DNA of 64,000 bases from Nostoc sp. C052 (lineage in GTDB: Bacteria > Cyanobacteriota > Cyanobacteriia > Cyanobacteriales > Nostocaceae), in NCBI RefSeq assembly GCF_013393905.1, contig NZ_CP040276.1, forward strand, positions 1 through 64,000, read 5' to 3'. Both the position numbers and the translations under genes were made by a program. Position 1 is the stretch's first letter. Every line of letters begins with the position of its first letter. The notes below the pieces were generated by a model, which was not told the DNA's origin, ran no database searches, and saw only the letters and a program-made list of their open reading frames with translations. Positions 59,719-64,000 of this stretch are shown piece after piece.

Positions 59719-60106
59719 AACACCACTTGCTACAAGGGGGAACCCGCCCACCTGAATGGATCTGCAATGCTCTTGAAGCAAAGCAGTAGGAGTGACTGAG
59801 GGAATGTCTGGTAGGAAGCGATCTCCTTCAACAATTGTGAGATGGAAATCTTCTACAGCTTTGCTGAGAGTGAATTTGCTGTATGGCATAGGTTTATATT
59901 TATCAGTGTAAAATTTAACTTGATATTCTATTCACCCTCAATCCTAATCACTTTACGTGGAATAAATTAAGAGGCAAGAGGCAACAGAGTTTTAGGCTAG
60001 TTTATTTTTGTTTACATAATTTGGTTTTATTGTGCCGACTTACTTCAATCACCAAGTTTTTCTCAAGTACCATCGCCCCGTGGTAAGTTCGTGACAGTAG
60101 ATAAAA
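59719..60106. other. intergenic region, 388 bp, with gene fragment
   Basis: Between two convergent genes. It includes the minus-strand fragment at 59737-59889 and a short direct repeat (AAGAGGCAAGAGGCAA) near 59970. Confidence 0.45.
59737..59889 (-). pseudogene. N-terminal fragment of a cyanobacterial hypothetical family
   Basis: The minus strand from 59889 reads MPYSKFTLSKAVEDFHLTIV and EGDRFLPDIPSVTPTALLQE. This matches the start of a common cyanobacterial protein family (MPYS-FTL ... IVEG). The family sequence ends after about 45 residues and the frame stops at 59707 in unrelated sequence. It is a 5' remnant of a lost gene. Confidence 0.5.
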
Positions 60107-63100
60107 TTAAAAAATTCTCGGTTGAAGTTGTAATGCGCGACGATAAGACAGACTTGCTTCGTCAAACTGACCTCGTTCTGCTAAGATATCGCCTAAGTGT
60201 TTATGCGACCAAGAATAATCTGGATTCAGTTCGATCGCACGTTGGCAAGAAGCGATCGCCTCATCCCATTTCTTGTCTTTCTCTAAAGCCTTGGCTAACT
60301 CCAAGTGTATTTCAAAGTTGTCTGGGTGAAATTGGAGTGCAGTTTGGTAAGTGGCTTGTGCATCAGCAAAGCGGTTTTGTCTAACTAAAGCATTACCTAG
60401 CTGCAAAATGATTTGCTCATCATCGGGCTTAATTGTCAATGCCTGATGGTAAAGTTGGATATCGTCGGGGTTGGATGCGATGCGAGACCGATAATAGCTC
60501 ATTACTCCCTCCACTCCCTGAGTTTGTTGGAGATAAGATTTAAGTTGGGTTAATTCGGCTTGTGAGGTTTGTAGTTCAGATTGGGATTGGGTTAATTCAG
60601 CTTGTAAAGTTTGTAGTTCAGATTGGGATTGTGATAGTTGAGTTTGTGTAGCGTATAGTTGAGATTGGAATTGTGTCAATTCTTGTTTAGTCTGTTGCAG
60701 TTGAAGCTCTAAATCTGCTGTTAATTGTGATTGTACTTCTTGTATTTTCACTTCTTCTTGTTGACGATATCCAGGAATATCCAGCAAACGATAACGAGCT
60801 AACGCTTCTACACAAAAACCTGTAGTCAACGCAGCTGAACCGAATGACTCTCTATCGAGTTGACCACCGTACATGGCAATTCTTTGCCATGAGCCATTTT
60901 GTTGCTGACTTTTGAGTAAAGATTCAATCCCCTTACCTAAACTAGAAGTTGGTGCGCTAAAGTTAAGCAGGGTAGATATTGCTAACGCAGTCGATAACTC
61001 ATCGCCAAAAGAACCATCAGAACTTTGCAGGTTTAAGACCTTATCAATAACTAATTCTTTTACTTCACCTAAAGATAAAACACTATTAAAGTATGCTCTA
61101 GAAATCATATAGTAAAAGCATAGCTTGTTCTTGTAGAATGAAGGATAATTTTCTTCTCCATTTTGGCGAACAAGATCAATTAGATGTTCAATAGTTTTTT
61201 TGGTTTGTTTAATCTCTCCTAAGTATAGGATAACATTTGCATTCACAACACAGCAAATATCATTTCTATTAGTTAAATTCCAGAATTCTCTCGAAAATGA
61301 TAAACCTTTTCCAAAGGTGATTGAATTTAATACAATGCTCCTAATCGAGCGAGGCAGCATCCAAGTATAAAAAAGCCCTTGCTTGTTTCTATTTTCAAAA
61401 ATAATACCTTGATTTTTAGGTATTGATATATTATTCTTCTTCAGTATGTGAGATGCACAGCAAGTATCGTCTAGGTCAGGGGGAATCATCTTATATTTTT
61501 CGTTTTTTGAAGACCAGTATTTCCATACCCCTCCTGGCTGCATTTCCTTTGACAAAAATTTTAATCCTTTCTCTGTGATTCTCTTCACTTTGCCCTTCCA
61601 GTTCTCGCTATCCATGAGAAAGCTTAAAGAGTACAGAATTAGAGAAGTAACAAAAATAGAGCTATCAGAATAAGTGGAAATATCGCTGAGTTCTAGATTT
61701 TCTTTGGCGAGACGACCCATATAATAAGTTGGAAATTCTCCATCAAATAATTGCTCCTCTTCGAGAAAGTTAATAGCTTTTACTATGCTGACATCTAACT
61801 TACTAAGCGGATATTCTGAAAATATTTTGCTAGGATTATTGTATTGTATTTTTGACTCTTTATTAGCATTGCCTTTTATTCCCAGATTTTCTTGCCTAGA
61901 AGGATTCAGTTCGATAATTTGTTTCAGTCTAAAAATTAGTGAATGAGCTAATACAAGCAGTCGTTGCTTAATAGCGGAGTAAAATAAAATTATGTGTAGA
62001 GTGAGTAGAATCAAAAACACAGGTTGTCGGAAAGATAGCAATGTTAATAAGCTTAGAGGCAACCAGATTTCATAGAAATCGTGCAACAAAACGTAGGATT
62101 TTTGAGATGGAGAAGGATCAAATTCATCATATTTGATACTGAAAAATAGTAGCAGAAAATAAACAGTGAAAGGGACAAGAAGCAAAGGCGTAGATTGGGA
62201 AATTAAGAGAACGAGTCCACAGGAAAAAATAGCTTCGAGTGGAAACACAATGTAATTAATCCAAGTTCGGAGTGATTGCACACCAAACTTTGTAGCCAAT
62301 GTCTTTATACCCGATTGCAAATCATTTTCTCGATCCCAAATTTGATGCAATAGAATACCTCTAATTCCAACCCCAAATGCCCAAGCTGTAGCAACGATCG
62401 CTAGAGAATAGTTTGCCGATTGAGGAGTTGCCGTTAAGCGAGAAAATACCGTAGCGACTAGCAATGTGGGAATTGCGTGTACGGTAGCAGCGTCGGCAAC
62501 TGCACCCAAGATATATCGTTCTTTCAGGCGGAGGGGCGGAGCAGGATAAATGGTTAGCAATGTATAGATAGAACCAAGCAAAATGGCTGAAGTTGAGTTA
62601 AAGCCAATAAACAACCACGGGACTGCACCTGCAATGGCTAAACTGACACTTAATAAAATACGTTGCCCTCTCGAAAGATGAGCCATTCTGTTCTGCTTGC
62701 CAGCTTGAAAATCTACCTCAATATCAAAGATGTCATTGACAACATGACCGTAAGCTGCAACGAAAAACATTGAAACTAAAAGAGCCAGTAGTGTAATGAT
62801 AGATTGTTGAGGTGGTGTATCTTGGATGAGGATTTCAGCGTAGGCAATAGCGAGTAATGGGGGGATTTTGTAGAACCACCAATCGTTACCCCGAAGTAAG
62901 TTGAAAAGTGATAAAAACCTTTCTCTGATTCCAGGGTCTTGATTTGCTTTTGGTTCTGGAGCATTCATAAACTCCACAAATTGTTCTGGTGTTAGTGGAT
63001 TATTTTTATAATCAAAGACTCCCAAACTTCTACAGCCTTCTAGTTTTTGACCTCTTATGTATTGCTCATAAAATTTTTCATCCACTTCAAAAATTTCTAG

Positions 63101-63763
63101 TTTATCAGAAGTCTGTGACTCTCGATAACAAAAATTAATAGAACTGTTTTTAGGAGCTATATGACAAGTCGCTACTACTCTTTTATTAGTAAATAAGTTA
63201 GGAGAAGAGCCATGAAAAAGCCGTCCATCAAATATAAGTGCTTTGCCTGCTTGCATGGGGACATTGGTAAGATAGTCTTGTTGCATCAGAGACAAAATAT
63301 CTTGACTGCAAGACGAGGCTGCATAAACAAAACGAGGTCTTGGGTTTGAAGTGATTAGATGGCTTTTGCTAACAACTTGAAGACAACCAGTTTGTTCGTC
63401 TACATCAATGAGGGGACACCAAATAATAAAAGATTTATGTGAGGTTTCATCTACTATTGATGGGTCTTGATGTATCGATAAAGATGGAGAATTTAGCGTT
63501 TTACTAATGAAGTTGCAGTAAACAATTTTGTAGTCTGTAAATAAAGTTTCTATTTGAGAAATAAAGGTTTTTTTGATTTCCTGATTAACTAGCTGACGGT
63601 ATAGTATATCTGAGCTAATTTCACTGCGATACAAATACGGGGCATCAGTGATTGAATCTTGAGGAAGAGGAGATTTTTTATAAATATTTAAAAGGTTTTG
63701 CACTCTCTCTTCACTGAGAAAATCAACAACTACATATCCTTTTTCTTCAAGTTCTTGATACAT
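60107..63763 (-). CDS. PhyH dioxygenase-UbiA prenyltransferase-alpha/alpha toroid-coiled coil-TPR fusion
   Basis: A 1218-residue multidomain protein. Residues 1-215 are a phytanoyl-CoA-dioxygenase-like Fe(II)/2-oxoglutarate domain (SIHQDPS with H98/D100; GRLFHGSSPN with H184; R194). Residues 293-600 are a UbiA-type membrane prenyltransferase with two Asp-rich motifs, NDIFDIEVD (343-351) and DRENDLQSG (477-485), YPAPPLRLKERY and about eight helices. Residues 655-995 are an alpha/alpha-barrel domain like terpenoid cyclases/prenyltransferases (PPDLDDTCCASHIL; LQSSDGSFGDELSTALAIST; SQQQNGSWQRIAMYGG). Residues 1003-1085 are a Gln-rich coiled coil with DNA-level repeats. Residues 1100-1218 are TPRs. 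It may make and modify a prenylated lipid at the membrane; product unknown. Upstream is a truncated acyl-AMP ligase. Confidence 0.82.
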   Translation of the reverse strand: MYQELEEKGYVVVDFLSEERVQNLLNIYKKSPLPQDSITDAPYLYRSEISSDILYRQLVNQEIKKTFISQIETLFTDYKIVYCNFISKTLNSPSLSIHQDPSIVDETSHKSFIIWCPLIDVDEQTGCLQVVSKSHLITSNPRPRFVYAASSCSQDILSLMQQDYLTNVPMQAGKALIFDGRLFHGSSPNLFTNKRVVATCHIAPKNSSINFCYRESQTSDKLEIFEVDEKFYEQYIRGQKLEGCRSLGVFDYKNNPLTPEQFVEFMNAPEPKANQDPGIRERFLSLFNLLRGNDWWFYKIPPLLAIAYAEILIQDTPPQQSIITLLALLVSMFFVAAYGHVVNDIFDIEVDFQAGKQNRMAHLSRGQRILLSVSLAIAGAVPWLFIGFNSTSAILLGSIYTLLTIYPAPPLRLKERYILGAVADAATVHAIPTLLVATVFSRLTATPQSANYSLAIVATAWAFGVGIRGILLHQIWDRENDLQSGIKTLATKFGVQSLRTWINYIVFPLEAIFSCGLVLLISQSTPLLLVPFTVYFLLLFFSIKYDEFDPSPSQKSYVLLHDFYEIWLPLSLLTLLSFRQPVFLILLTLHIILFYSAIKQRLLVLAHSLIFRLKQIIELNPSRQENLGIKGNANKESKIQYNNPSKIFSEYPLSKLDVSIVKAINFLEEEQLFDGEFPTYYMGRLAKENLELSDISTYSDSSIFVTSLILYSLSFLMDSENWKGKVKRITEKGLKFLSKEMQPGGVWKYWSSKNEKYKMIPPDLDDTCCASHILKKNNISIPKNQGIIFENRNKQGLFYTWMLPRSIRSIVLNSITFGKGLSFSREFWNLTNRNDICCVVNANVILYLGEIKQTKKTIEHLIDLVRQNGEENYPSFYKNKLCFYYMISRAYFNSVLSLGEVKELVIDKVLNLQSSDGSFGDELSTALAISTLLNFSAPTSSLGKGIESLLKSQQQNGSWQRIAMYGGQLDRESFGSAALTTGFCVEALARYRLLDIPGYRQQEEVKIQEVQSQLTADLELQLQQTKQELTQFQSQLYATQTQLSQSQSELQTLQAELTQSQSELQTSQAELTQLKSYLQQTQGVEGVMSYYRSRIASNPDDIQLYHQALTIKPDDEQIILQLGNALVRQNRFADAQATYQTALQFHPDNFEIHLELAKALEKDKKWDEAIASCQRAIELNPDYSWSHKHLGDILAERGQFDEASLSYRRALQLQPRIF
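60545..60650 (-). repeat. in-gene tandem repeat encoding the coiled coil
   Basis: Two adjacent copies of a 48-base unit encoding TQSQSELQTLQAELTQ-type peptides (unit TTGTAGTTCAGATTGGGATT on the plus strand), with decayed extra copies on one side. It lies inside the coiled-coil part of the fusion gene. Confidence 0.7.
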
Positions 63764-64000
63764 GATACACTTGGGATAAATTTTCTCTTGTTGCTCGCAT
63801 CAGATAGTGATTGAGAAAGCAATCGAGCATCAGATGCGATCGCTTCCAATCTCAGTAAAATGTGTTTCATCCGTGCCGCTTCCGGTGCGGGTGCGGGAAT
63901 GGCAACCACTCCAGCGTAAAGGCAACCAAAAAAGGCGGCGATCGCTTCTAATCCTTGGGGATAAACCAGCAAGACTCTTTCGCCGACGCAGAGTCGAGAT
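63730..64000 (-). pseudogene. fatty-acyl-AMP ligase (adenylation enzyme) fragment, runs off window
   Basis: The minus strand from the window edge reads CVGERVLLVYPQGLEAIAAF, FGCLYAGVVAIPAPAPEAAR and LLRLEAIASDARLL. This is the N-terminal region of a fatty-acyl-AMP ligase or other acyl-activating enzyme, as used to start polyketide or lipopeptide synthesis. The homology stops at about 63810, and the frame ends at 63730 after unrelated residues, inside the start of the PhyH-UbiA gene (34-base overlap in another frame). So only about 70 residues of the enzyme remain here and the gene is truncated. The part beyond 64000 is unseen. Confidence 0.6.

Noticed and set aside
60545..60650. Tandem DNA repeat as a separate mobile or CRISPR-like element
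   Set aside because: It lies in frame in the coiled-coil region of the fusion protein and is explained by repeated Gln-rich heptads.

Overview
The window looks like chromosome of a filamentous, Nostocales-type cyanobacterium. Evidence is the frequent HIP1 octamer (GCGATCGC), an NblA phycobilisome-degradation protein, cyanobacterial families (DUF1822, DUF928, DUF4278, CHAT/CHASE2, NrtS, CyRepA1-type replication protein), heptanucleotide tandem repeats and many short inverted-repeat elements. I found no rRNA, tRNA or CRISPR array.

Layout. (1) 1-3.3 kb: the 3' end of a Y-family DNA polymerase, a small ribbon-helix-helix protein, a long perfect palindrome, and a CNNM/CorC-type membrane protein. 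(2) 3.7-19.8 kb: a CHAT-protease neighbourhood. It has a leftward operon (sigma-like protein, DUF1822, CHAT-CHASE2 membrane protein), then a secreted DUF928 protein, a CHAT-TPR protein, a TPR protein and a 1681-residue filamentous-haemagglutinin-type exoprotein. The DUF928 and TPR genes share a promoter-like leader, which also occurs inverted and as an orphan copy. (3) 20.4-32.7 kb: a rightward run of small redox and stress genes (nitroreductases, SDR, universal stress protein, hydrolase, plastoquinol/alternative oxidase, GMC oxidoreductase, NrtS, globin, methyltransferase). At least five of its genes are broken by frameshift, stop or deletion. Oxidase, globin, NrtS and a Crp-family relic together suggest nitric-oxide/nitrite handling (inference). 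(4) 33.4-40.0 kb: an eCIS-core (DUF4157) protein with an unknown C-terminal domain, an isopentenyl-phosphate-kinase-like enzyme, an ASCH + cytosine-C5 methyltransferase pair and an Rpn-type nuclease.

(5) 40.2-47.3 kb: the relic of an integrated plasmid. It holds a DnaB-like helicase fragment, three pieces of a CyRepA1-type replication gene and an IS630 fragment, with katG, nblA and ridA among them. katG is visibly more GC-rich than its surroundings and is flanked on both sides by related inverted-repeat elements. (6) 47.4-64 kb: a cell-surface glycan region. It has two glycosyltransferases with opposite domain orders, a Wzm/Wzt-type ABC exporter, a TPR-sulfotransferase and a methyltransferase-GT4-methyltransferase fusion. 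It ends with a 1218-residue protein that joins a PhyH-type dioxygenase, a UbiA prenyltransferase, a terpenoid-cyclase-like alpha/alpha domain, a coiled coil and TPRs. A truncated fatty-acyl-AMP-ligase fragment runs off the right edge.

The strongest candidates for something undescribed are the PhyH-UbiA-toroid-TPR fusion at 60.1-63.8 kb, the CHAT/DUF1822/DUF928/exoprotein locus with its shared leader, the eCIS-core protein with an unrecognised C-terminal domain, and the oxidase-globin-NrtS island. All assignments come from reading motifs by eye; no database search was run.
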